This document shows, piece after piece, positions 1 to 5,566 of a stretch of 6,823 bases of DNA. Location: positions 2,615 to 9,437 of the forward strand of contig PLXD01000174.1 in assembly GCA_003151295.1 (NCBI GenBank), written 5' to 3'. The notes beneath the pieces were generated by a model. It did no database searches. It was not told the DNA's origin and saw only the letters and a list, made by a program, of their open reading frames with translations. This stretch comes from Chitinophagaceae bacterium. GTDB taxonomy: Bacteria > Bacteroidota > Bacteroidia > Chitinophagales > Chitinophagaceae. The first letter of the stretch is position 1; every line of letters begins with the position of its first letter. Made by a program: the position numbers and the translations under genes.

Positions 1-1497
1 GGTATGATCCACCCGCACTACCGATTTCATAATGATCTCTTTGACCTGCAGAGCGGTCAGTTTGGGATAGTATTCCCGGATCAGGGTGGCCAATCCCGCG
101 ACCACTGGGGAAGCCATGCTGGTGCCATCGAAAGGAGCGTATTTTTGAGGTCCCGGGACCGAAGAAAGGATTTGCTCACCGGGCGCGAATACATCCACGC
201 TCGTTTTACCGTAATTAGAGAAAGAAGCCACGAGCGATTCATCGTCTTTCCAGCCGGAGGCCCCGACTTCGATCCAGGCTCCCGCATCTCCGCTCTTATC
301 TGCATAATGACGGTTGGGAAAATTATCCATCGAATCGAGGTCTTTGGTTTCATTGCCGGCGGCGTGGACGATCAGCACGTCTTTGGACATGGCAAATTTA
401 ACGGCCTCGTCCACCGCCTGTTTATCCCAGGCATAGCCTTTCCCGAAACTCATATTGATCACCTTTGCCCCGTTTTCTGCCGCGTACCGGATTCCGTTGG
501 CCACGTCTTTATCGCGTTCATCGCCATCCGGTGTCACTCTTACGGCCATGATGACGGCCTTATCGGCAATTCCCAGGATGCCGATCCCGTTATTACGATC
601 CGCACCGATAATACCGGAGACATGCGTACCATGCATGGCATCGGGACCCGTCACATCTGCATTCCCATAATCCTTCTGACGGTCGTTCGAATAATCATCC
701 CCAACGATGGACCTGGGATCGTAATCCAGGTTATATTCATAATCCACCTCCGTGCTGTAGTGCTTTACTCCTTCATCGAGTTCCTTCCAGAAGGCTGCAA
801 TGCTCGTTCCGGACTGGAGGACATTGCCCATTACCTTTATTACTTGTTCTTCCTTCCCGTCCCGGGGGTGATAACCGGATAGATCTGCCTGGACGGGGTT
901 GTCCTTCTTCATCCTCGCGAGCACCGTATCCAACACCTCCTTGAACATCCCATATTCGTTCAGGTTGGTCTTCGCATTTTCCAGGGCCTTGTCAAAATCT
1001 TTTCTGAGATGCCCATACCCACTAAAAAAGGCTGTATCGCTATCCAGGGCCGAACTGACGCTGAGACTGTCGTATTTCGGTTTATAAGCCCGCAATAAAC
1101 GGGTCATTTCCAGGTTGTCATATTGTACATTTCCTTTATCGGAGCCGATGAAATTCCATCCATGCATATCGTCGATATGGCCGTTCTTATCGTCATCTTT
1201 GTGATTGCCGGCTTTCTCTTTCGGGTTGGTCCAAATAACGCCGAGAAGATCCTCATGCGCAATATCCACTCCTCCGTCCAGGACGGCGACGATCACCGGT
1301 TGGGACTTTTTTCCTTTTAATAACTGCTGATAAGCCTTTTCCGTGCTAATTCCGAAAACCGTGTCTGCCTGGAGATCCAGATTCTGCCAATTGGGTTTTT
1401 GCGCTTTGCCAAAAAAGGGAGTAACACCGACCGCAATCATCACCAGCCAGTTCCTGCAAATTTTTCCCATTGTATACTTATTCGTAAATACCTTCAT
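1..1497 (-). CDS. Secreted S8 (subtilisin-like) serine peptidase, C-terminus cut by window edge
   Basis: The reverse strand is open without a stop from the ATG at 1497 to base 1 (499 codons visible), so the gene continues left of the window. It encodes an exported peptidase of the subtilase family (Pfam Peptidase_S8). The catalytic residues are all present: Asp74 in VLDGGVD, His289 in HGTHVSG, oxyanion Asn382 in HAAGNE, and Ser460 in GTSMASP. An Asp-rich stretch at 101-110 (DDDKNGHIDD) followed by HGWNF is typical of Bacteroidota S8 enzymes. About 215 residues separate Asp and His, far more than in classical subtilisin; the extra part (roughly 120-270) is charged and probably helical. Residues 14-33 form a signal peptide ending near GKAQ. 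Met10 is an equally plausible start and would give a more compact signal peptide; neither has a strong ribosome site. No propeptide I9 domain is evident. Substrate unknown. The frame is intact, so the visible part is not a pseudogene. Confidence 0.93.
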   Translation of the reverse strand, partial: MKVFTNKYTMGKICRNWLVMIAVGVTPFFGKAQKPNWQNLDLQADTVFGISTEKAYQQLLKGKKSQPVIVAVLDGGVDIAHEDLLGVIWTNPKEKAGNHKDDDKNGHIDDMHGWNFIGSDKGNVQYDNLEMTRLLRAYKPKYDSLSVSSALDSDTAFFSGYGHLRKDFDKALENAKTNLNEYGMFKEVLDTVLARMKKDNPVQADLSGYHPRDGKEEQVIKVMGNVLQSGTSIAAFWKELDEGVKHYSTEVDYEYNLDYDPRSIVGDDYSNDRQKDYGNADVTGPDAMHGTHVSGIIGADRNNGIGILGIADKAVIMAVRVTPDGDERDKDVANGIRYAAENGAKVINMSFGKGYAWDKQAVDEAVKFAMSKDVLIVHAAGNETKDLDSMDNFPNRHYADKSGDAGAWIEVGASGWKDDESLVASFSNYGKTSVDVFAPGEQILSSVPGPQKYAPFDGTSMASPVVAGLATLIREYYPKLTALQVKEIIMKSVVRVDHT

Positions 1498-1516
1498 ATT
1501 CCTGTTTGTTATCGCA

Positions 1517-1548
1517 CTAAATTAGGGAAGTTTGGAGAACCGGTTAAA
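1517..1548 (-). promoter_or_regulatory. Candidate Bacteroidota-type promoter for the S8 peptidase
   Basis: On the minus strand TAATTTAG (1517-1524) matches seven of eight positions of the Bacteroidota -7 consensus TAnnTTTG if the two n positions are counted as free. A TTTA (1545-1548) lies 20 bases upstream, in place of the -33 TTTG. Transcription would start about 10-15 bases before the ATG at 1497. It sits just downstream of the terminator hairpin, which fits an independently transcribed peptidase gene. This is a pattern match only. Confidence 0.3.
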
Positions 1549-1593
1549 TAAAAAAGGGAAGCATTCCCGAGAGATCAGAAAAGAATGCTTCCC
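1546..1593 (-). terminator. Intrinsic terminator downstream of the LytTR gene
   Basis: A perfect 11-bp inverted repeat, GGGAAGCATTC (1556-1566) and GAATGCTTCCC (1583-1593), encloses a 16-base loop. On the minus strand the stem is followed directly by TTTTTTATTT (about 1546-1555), as expected for a Rho-independent terminator. On the plus strand the stem is followed by no T run, so it acts in the minus direction. It lies about 180 bases past the LytTR stop codon and before the S8 promoter candidate, separating the two genes. The loop is longer than usual. Confidence 0.8.
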
Positions 1594-1636
1594 GGTACTA
1601 ACAAAACTCCACAACGGTATAAATAAACTCCGCTCC

Positions 1637-1652
1637 ATGGATCGGGATCCAT
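1637..1652. repeat. Short inverted repeat (7-bp arms, 2-base centre)
   Basis: ATGGATC (1637-1643) and GATCCAT (1646-1652) are perfect inverted arms separated by GG. The centre is too tight for a stable hairpin, so a protein-binding palindrome is a possible reading. It lies in the untranslated stretch between the LytTR stop codon and the terminator. The rest of 1594-1742 shows no gene or structured element that I recognise. Confidence 0.3.
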
Positions 1653-1742
1653 CCGGCTACAGGCGGTGAAAATAACATCCATTCCCATCCGTTTTACAAC
1701 AAATACACTAAACTCATTATACAATACACGAAAGGGAGTTCT

Positions 1743-1778
1743 GTCGTTAATCCATTAATCGTCGTCAATTCATTAATC
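1743..1778. repeat. 18-bp direct repeat, two adjacent copies, over the LytTR stop codon
   Basis: GTCGTTAATCCATTAATC (1743-1760) is followed immediately by GTCGTCAATTCATTAATC (1761-1778), with two mismatches in 18 positions. The right copy contains the last codon and the TAA stop (1773-1775) of the LytTR gene. On the minus strand the left copy therefore repeats GAT TAA in the same frame. No third copy is visible on either side. Confidence 0.8.
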
Positions 1779-2165
1779 TTTGCCTTTCAGCAGGGTCATT
1801 TTCTGCAGGGAACAAGGATACTCCTCCCGGGCCTGATCGCGTTGCACGATCAATACCCGTTTCTCCAAATGATTCCGATACTGATCGCCGATTGGAATTT
1901 CACGATTGGACAGGTATACGCTGTTATTATCGAAAGCGGATATATTCTCCAGCGAGACGATAAAAGAACGGTGCACCCTGCAGAACAGATGAAAGGGCAA
2001 TGCGGATTCTACCTTTTTCATGGTGACCAAAACGATATAGCTCTTTTTATCGGTGACAATTTTGCTATAGTTCTTACAGGCTTCTACATATAATATATCC
2101 CTGAAGCCAATTCTCTCAAACTTACCGGCATTACGTATAAAAAAGAAGTCTTGCATATTTGTCAT
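1773..2165 (-). CDS. Stand-alone LytTR DNA-binding transcriptional regulator
   Basis: This 130-residue protein is a LytTR domain (AlgR/AgrA/LytR type) with almost nothing added. Conserved blocks in order are DILYVEACKNYSKI (23-36), RVHRSFIVSLENI (63-75) and IPIGDQYRNHLEKRV (90-104). Family members bind direct repeats in promoters. No receiver domain, membrane helix or sensor segment is present, so it is not a conventional response regulator; any phosphorelay input would have to come through a partner. The C-terminal tail (about 105-130) is charged and not recognised. Start: ATG at 2165; a second ATG three codons in (Met4) is possible, and the leader is A/T-rich without a clear ribosome site. 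It is transcribed divergently from the LLM oxygenase, with about 120 bases between starts. The gene looks more A/T-rich than its neighbours, but I have not computed this. Its target is unknown; autoregulation or control of the divergent gene is inference. Confidence 0.88.
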   Translation of the reverse strand: MTNMQDFFFIRNAGKFERIGFRDILYVEACKNYSKIVTDKKSYIVLVTMKKVESALPFHLFCRVHRSFIVSLENISAFDNNSVYLSNREIPIGDQYRNHLEKRVLIVQRDQAREEYPCSLQKMTLLKGKD

Positions 2166-2284
2166 AAAATTTTAAAAAACTCCAAATACCTGTTAAAAAG
2201 CAACTTTTGGACCCTTTGCCTGTTATAAAACGGGAATACCGGAGATCTAACTACCGGAAAAGCCATCAATTTATCGACAAGAAC
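2166..2284. promoter_or_regulatory. Divergent intergenic region between LytTR and LLM oxygenase genes
   Basis: This A/T-rich spacer must carry the 5' signals of both genes. It contains A and T tracts next to the LytTR start (AAAATTTTAAAAAA at 2167-2180). I found no good TAnnTTTG promoter in either direction and no clear direct-repeat pair of the kind LytTR proteins bind. The oxygenase reading frame is open upstream to a TTG at 2207, but the family N-terminus begins at 2285, so I treat 2207-2284 as non-coding. Confidence 0.4.
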
Positions 2285-3346
2285 ATGAATCTACGATTAA
2301 GTGTGCTGGATCAGACCCCCATACGGAGGGGTAGCAGCGCTCCCGAAGCACTACAGGAGACGATCCGGCTGGCAAAGCTGGCAGACAGGCTGGGCTATAC
2401 CCGGTATTGGCTTTCCGAACATCATAATACGACCACCCTGGCCGGTGCTTCGCCGGAATTATTGATAGCCAGGCTGGCCGCCGAGACAAAGCATATCCGC
2501 CTGGGTTCGGGAGGCATCATGCTGCCCAACCATAGCACCCTGAAAGTGGCGGAAAATTTCCGGTTGCTGGAAGCGCTGTACCCGGGTCGTATCGACCTGG
2601 GTCTCGGAAGGGCTCCCGGCGGGGACAGGCTGACCGCGCAGTTGCTCAATCCTTCCAATAGCTTCGACCCGGAGGAATATATCCGGCAGATCACCGATCT
2701 ACACGCTTTTCTGAACGATGCGGCGACGCCGGGAACGATAAAGGGAAAGATCAGGGCTATTCCACGTATCGACACGGTACCCGAATTGTGGATGCTGACT
2801 TCCAGCGGGGAAAGCGCTTACCTGGCGGCTCATTTTGGCATGTCCCTGTCCTTTGCCCAGTTCATAAGCCCCGTGGGAGGGCAGGCGGCCATTAAAGCAT
2901 ACCGGCAGCATTTCAAACCCTCTGCCGCACTGGCAGCGCCCCGCGCCAGCGTCGGGATCTTCGCTTTTTGTTCGGAAGATCGCCAAAAAGTGAAGGAGGT
3001 GCAGGCTTCCATGGACTATCGCCTCCTGAGCTTTGAGAAAGGAAAGCACGATGAAACACCCACCCTGGAAGAGATACTCGGCTATGAGTATACTCCCCCC
3101 GAATGGCAGCGGGTGCTATACAACCGCCAGCGCATGATCGTCGGTAGTCCCGAAGAATTCGGGAAAAAGATAGAAGAGATGGCCAGGGAATTCGATGTCG
3201 ATGAGTGGGTGATCGCTACCTTCGCGGATCATTTTGAAGACAGGCAGCATTCCTATGAACTGCTGGCGGGGCTCTTCCAATTGCAGGCTCCCAAAAAGGC
3301 CAACCCGGAAACCGGCTGGCAATTAGAAACCGAATCCATGAAGTAG
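2285..3346 (+). CDS. LLM-class flavin-dependent oxidoreductase (bacterial luciferase-like monooxygenase)
   Basis: The 353-residue product is a single TIM-barrel flavin-dependent monooxygenase of the luciferase-like family, closest by eye to the MsnO8/YhbW-type group. Such enzymes use reduced FMN from a separate reductase and O2 to oxidise an organic substrate in the cytoplasm. Visible marks: start block MNLRLSVLDQTPIRRG, YWLSEHHN (41-48), RLGSGGIMLPNHS (72-84), GRIDLGLGRAPGGD (101-114), MLTSSGESAYLAA (170-182) and MIVGSPEEF (284-292). Length is normal for the family and no signal peptide is present. I chose ATG 2285 because family members begin right at the first barrel strand; a longer frame from TTG 2207 adds 26 basic residues with no family resemblance. 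No flavin reductase lies in the window. The final codons and stop (TAG 3344-3346) fall inside a 17-bp tandem repeat. Substrate unknown; it should not be assumed to be bioluminescent. Confidence 0.92.
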   Translation: MNLRLSVLDQTPIRRGSSAPEALQETIRLAKLADRLGYTRYWLSEHHNTTTLAGASPELLIARLAAETKHIRLGSGGIMLPNHSTLKVAENFRLLEALYPGRIDLGLGRAPGGDRLTAQLLNPSNSFDPEEYIRQITDLHAFLNDAATPGTIKGKIRAIPRIDTVPELWMLTSSGESAYLAAHFGMSLSFAQFISPVGGQAAIKAYRQHFKPSAALAAPRASVGIFAFCSEDRQKVKEVQASMDYRLLSFEKGKHDETPTLEEILGYEYTPPEWQRVLYNRQRMIVGSPEEFGKKIEEMAREFDVDEWVIATFADHFEDRQHSYELLAGLFQLQAPKKANPETGWQLETESMK

Positions 3347-3399
3347 CCGAATCCATCGATTATCAGAATCCATGAATCATATGAATTCATGAATCATAA
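3332..3399. repeat. 17-bp tandem repeat, four copies, over the LLM gene stop codon
   Basis: Four units follow each other with an exact 17-base period: GAATCCATGAAGTAGCC (3332-3348), GAATCCATCGATTATCA (3349-3365), GAATCCATGAATCATAT (3366-3382) and GAATTCATGAATCATAA (3383-3399). The first eight bases are nearly invariant and the second half drifts. Units 3 and 4 are most alike. Unit 1 encodes the last residues and the TAG stop of the LLM gene; the rest fills almost the whole 70-base convergent spacer. ATGAATTCAT (3381-3390) across units 3 and 4 is a perfect palindrome. No T-rich intrinsic terminator is seen for either converging gene here. Confidence 0.85.
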
Positions 3400-3416
3400 A
3401 ACTCAGTCCAATAAAT

Positions 3417-5318
3417 TCAGTCCTTCAGGTAAGAGGCCAGCACAGGGGCCAGCTTACCATAACCGACAGCATTGGGATGAAGGCCATCAATGAAAAGAGA
3501 TTCCTCGATCTTACCCTGGTTGTTAAGCAATATTCTGCCCGGATTGATAAAGACCAGTTGGTTTTTTACATTGTGCTTCTCTGCTTTCTTTTTATCTCCC
3601 TGGGTCTCCACGAGGCCGGCTATTTCTTTATTCAGATTCACGATGCGTTTTTCCATGTCCCGGCGGGGGAAGATGCCGGACACGAGGATGGTGGCTGCAG
3701 GCTGGCGGACCTTTATGGCCCCGATTAGCCTATGCAGTCCCGCAATAATTTCCGCATCGCTGTTTAATTCCAGGTTATTGGTTCCTATCATGAGGATGAT
3801 ATGACGTGCTGCAAAGCCATCGAGCTCCTCATGGTAGACGCGCCATAATACGTTCTCGATCCTGTCCCATCCATATGCCTGGTTCCTGAGACCCGCAGGT
3901 TCCAGGTATTTGTCCCAGGAGTCGGCACCTCTATGCAAAGGGGCAGCGGGCCTTCCCCCCCAGTAATGAATAATGGAATTGGCCAGGATACAATCGCGGG
4001 GCGGAGCCTGTTTGTTCAGGGCTATGATGGAGTCGTGTCTCGCCCGCCAGTCATAACCATCCCGGGTCTGCATGACCGGGATCTCTGTCGATGCCTTGCC
4101 CGTCTCTTCCTTCAAAATAGACCGGATCTTTTTTTCACAGGCATTCGCGTATAACATCATGCCCCAATCGTTCGGATGCACTCCGTCGACCGTGGCATCG
4201 ATATCGAGCCCGATCTCCTTATTGCTGAGTGAATAAATATTCTTTACCCCCTCCGATACCAGCCGGGCAAAGACCTTGCGGAAAGTATTGTTGACCGCTT
4301 CGAAATCATTGTAATGGGTAGTATCGATGATCCGGTCGGTGCCGCTTCCGCTATGTTCCACCATCAGGATAGGCGTGCCGGGTCTTTTAGCCTGGATCTC
4401 CTTAACAGCCGCTATAAGACGTTCCGCCACTTCATCCGCTTTCAATCCACCTCCCGGCGTCATATTAGGAAGACAATCCAGCACATAGATTTTGGCATCG
4501 ATCTCCGTGAGCAGGTCGATAACGGCGCTTTCGAGTTTGCCATTCCCGGAAAAACCGAAATTGAACAAGGGGCGATCCAGCACCCTCTCCAATATCGAGG
4601 TCCAGGCCAGGCCGGGCCTCGTGGCGCAACCTCCCTGGACAATCGAAGTCCCATAGATCACTACCGGCTTTTCCGGCTGAAGGGCGATCGGGTTAAAGCT
4701 GGTTTCCCGGGGCACCCCGATGCGGAGCCAATTCACGGTATTGTACAGGGGCAGGAACAACCTGTATTCACAATCCCTGCCCAGCCCTGCTACCGGCTTC
4801 AAGCTGGAAAACCGATATTCCACCGTGTCGCCAAATGAATATTTACCCGGTGCCCAGACCCAGTTGCCATCGATATCGATCGCATACAGGTCGATACCGC
4901 TCACGCCGGTAGCGGGCATATGAGGCATGGCCTGCGCACCCTTTACCGCATACCGTATAGTGATATTACTTGCATTCGTTCTGAACTTAATATAGAGTCC
5001 TGCCGCATTCATGGACAGGTTCCAGACAGCGGAGCGGACCGTTTTTTCAGCCCTTGCGGGGAAACGGTCGTAGGGTGCTTTTACTTCTTTAGGCCAGGCC
5101 TGACCCTCAACAACAGGGAAAGAGTTAGCGGCAGGGTCCCACCATTGATAGCCTTTATCATCCTGGGCGGAAACCATCGATATGGAAAACAATCCTGCCA
5201 GAAGGAATAAGATGGGCTGCACCGGGAAAAGCCGGACCAGGCAGGGTCGCCTGATAAAAAGTGGCTTGACGAAGAGTCGCTTGACGAAGATCGAGATTGG
5301 GAGGAGTCGACGTTGCAT
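3417..5318 (-). CDS. Secreted double-domain SGNH/GDSL hydrolase (GxDLY domain + two SGNH domains)
   Basis: A 633-residue exported esterase-type protein. Residues 1-51 are a long presequence with hydrophobic core PILFLLAGLFSISMVSAQ (35-52). Residues about 57-215 match the GxDLY domain (Pfam PF14607, motif GIDLYAID at 141-148). Residues about 218-402 form an SGNH hydrolase (Lipase_GDSL_3, PF14606) with Ser225 in GTSIVQGG, the block-II Gly region GFSGNG (255-260), Asn285, and Asp378/His381 in DGVHPNDWG. Residues about 420-633 are a second, PAF-acetylhydrolase-like SGNH domain with Ser448 in NSIIHYWGG, GTNN (512-515) and Asp611/His614 in DGLHPNAVG. Both domains therefore keep apparent catalytic residues. 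Related proteins are mostly ester hydrolases acting on acylated carbohydrates; the substrate here is unknown. It lies downstream of a sodium/solute symporter on the same strand, compatible with a deacylate-and-import unit. ATG 5318 is the only standard start before the hydrophobic core; a CTG at codon 27 would give a shorter signal peptide but is rarely used. Confidence 0.92.
   Translation of the reverse strand: MQRRLLPISIFVKRLFVKPLFIRRPCLVRLFPVQPILFLLAGLFSISMVSAQDDKGYQWWDPAANSFPVVEGQAWPKEVKAPYDRFPARAEKTVRSAVWNLSMNAAGLYIKFRTNASNITIRYAVKGAQAMPHMPATGVSGIDLYAIDIDGNWVWAPGKYSFGDTVEYRFSSLKPVAGLGRDCEYRLFLPLYNTVNWLRIGVPRETSFNPIALQPEKPVVIYGTSIVQGGCATRPGLAWTSILERVLDRPLFNFGFSGNGKLESAVIDLLTEIDAKIYVLDCLPNMTPGGGLKADEVAERLIAAVKEIQAKRPGTPILMVEHSGSGTDRIIDTTHYNDFEAVNNTFRKVFARLVSEGVKNIYSLSNKEIGLDIDATVDGVHPNDWGMMLYANACEKKIRSILKEETGKASTEIPVMQTRDGYDWRARHDSIIALNKQAPPRDCILANSIIHYWGGRPAAPLHRGADSWDKYLEPAGLRNQAYGWDRIENVLWRVYHEELDGFAARHIILMIGTNNLELNSDAEIIAGLHRLIGAIKVRQPAATILVSGIFPRRDMEKRIVNLNKEIAGLVETQGDKKKAEKHNVKNQLVFINPGRILLNNQGKIEESLFIDGLHPNAVGYGKLAPVLASYLKD
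5220..5309 (-). repeat. Degenerate 15-bp tandem repeat inside the SGNH gene signal-peptide region
   Basis: Codons 4-33 fall into six successive 15-base units on the minus strand: CGACTCCTCCCAATC, TCGATCTTCGTCAAG, CGACTCTTCGTCAAG, CCACTTTTTATCAGG, CGACCCTGCCTGGTC and CGGCTTTTCCCGGTG. The translation is a pentapeptide ladder: RLLPI, SIFVK, RLFVK, PLFIR, RPCLV, RLFPV. The clearest identity is GCTTGACGAAGA at 5264-5275 and 5279-5290 on the plus strand. The period is a multiple of three, so the frame is kept. The outer units are weak matches. Confidence 0.6.
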
Positions 5319-5333
5319 GGATCGTTTTTTTTA

Positions 5334-5341
5334 TAAAGATA
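5334..5341 (-). promoter_or_regulatory. Candidate -7 element upstream of the SGNH hydrolase gene
   Basis: TATCTTTA on the minus strand resembles TAnnTTTG with one mismatch and lies 16 bases before the ATG at 5318. A TTG sits only 13 bases upstream rather than the usual 19 or so, so the -33 part is not convincing. If real, the leader would be only a few bases, and the gene could also be read through from the symporter upstream. Confidence 0.22.
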
Positions 5342-5396
5342 TATTTCTATCCGGCAACCGGAAGGCTGCATAAACTTTTATTCTGCGGTCCTCAGC

Positions 5397-5555
5397 TTAA
5401 TGACTATTTTTTTTTACCGGTTTATGCCCATGGGCAGCAATGCCCGGGAGGGTACATCTTATTCCTGCCTCCTGTTGGGCAGACAAATTTCCCGTCAGGA
5501 AAGAAAAAAAAGTGAGAAGGGGGATCCCTATAAATGATTTTCCTATGATTCGCAT
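5397..5555 (-). pseudogene. 52-codon signal-peptide-like ORF, possible remnant of a secreted protein gene
   Basis: The ATG at 5555 opens 52 codons ending with TAA at 5397-5399. It starts 11 bases after the symporter stop codon, with AAAGG just upstream, a spacing typical of a coupled downstream gene. Residues 1-28 look like a genuine Bacteroidota signal peptide: basic start MRIIGK, hydrophobic core IPLLTFFSFLTG, cleavage region NLSAQQ. The remaining 24 residues (QEAGIRCTLPG onwards) are Gly/His/Lys-rich, match nothing I know and end abruptly. The likeliest reading is the 5' stump of a secreted protein gene lost by deletion or frameshift. A run of nine A (minus strand, 5407-5415) lies near the stop and eight T (5504-5511) lie within the signal peptide; both are slippage-prone. 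A real small secreted peptide cannot be excluded. Confidence 0.45.
5425..5445. repeat. Overlapping palindrome and hairpin (TGCCCATGGGCA / GGGCA-GCAA-TGCCC)
   Basis: TGCCCATGGGCA (5425-5436) is a perfect 12-bp palindrome. It overlaps a second hairpin, GGGCA (5432-5436), loop GCAA, TGCCC (5441-5445), which has a GNRA tetraloop if transcribed from the plus strand. The two structures are mutually exclusive. In the minus direction they are followed by an A run, not a T run, so this is not an ordinary terminator for the symporter. The position is inside the 3' half of the doubtful 52-codon ORF. Confidence 0.4.
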
Positions 5556-5566
5556 CCCTTTGATAA

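Noticed and set aside
4..882. 292-codon open frame on the plus strand
   Set aside because: It is antisense to the S8 peptidase, whose own frame is open with all four catalytic-site motifs. The plus-strand product shows no recognisable domain.
1575..1688. 37-residue minus-strand ORF between the LytTR gene and the terminator
   Set aside because: It runs into the terminator hairpin, has no ribosome site or family resemblance, and its length is expected by chance.
2207..2284. Upstream extension of the LLM gene from a TTG codon
   Set aside because: The 26 added residues are basic and unlike the family N-terminus, which starts at the ATG at 2285.
3332..3399. CRISPR-like array
   Set aside because: Units are 17 bp with no separate spacers, only four copies, and no cas genes nearby.
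4314..4838. 174-codon open frame on the plus strand
   Set aside because: It lies fully antisense to the first SGNH domain and encodes nothing recognisable.
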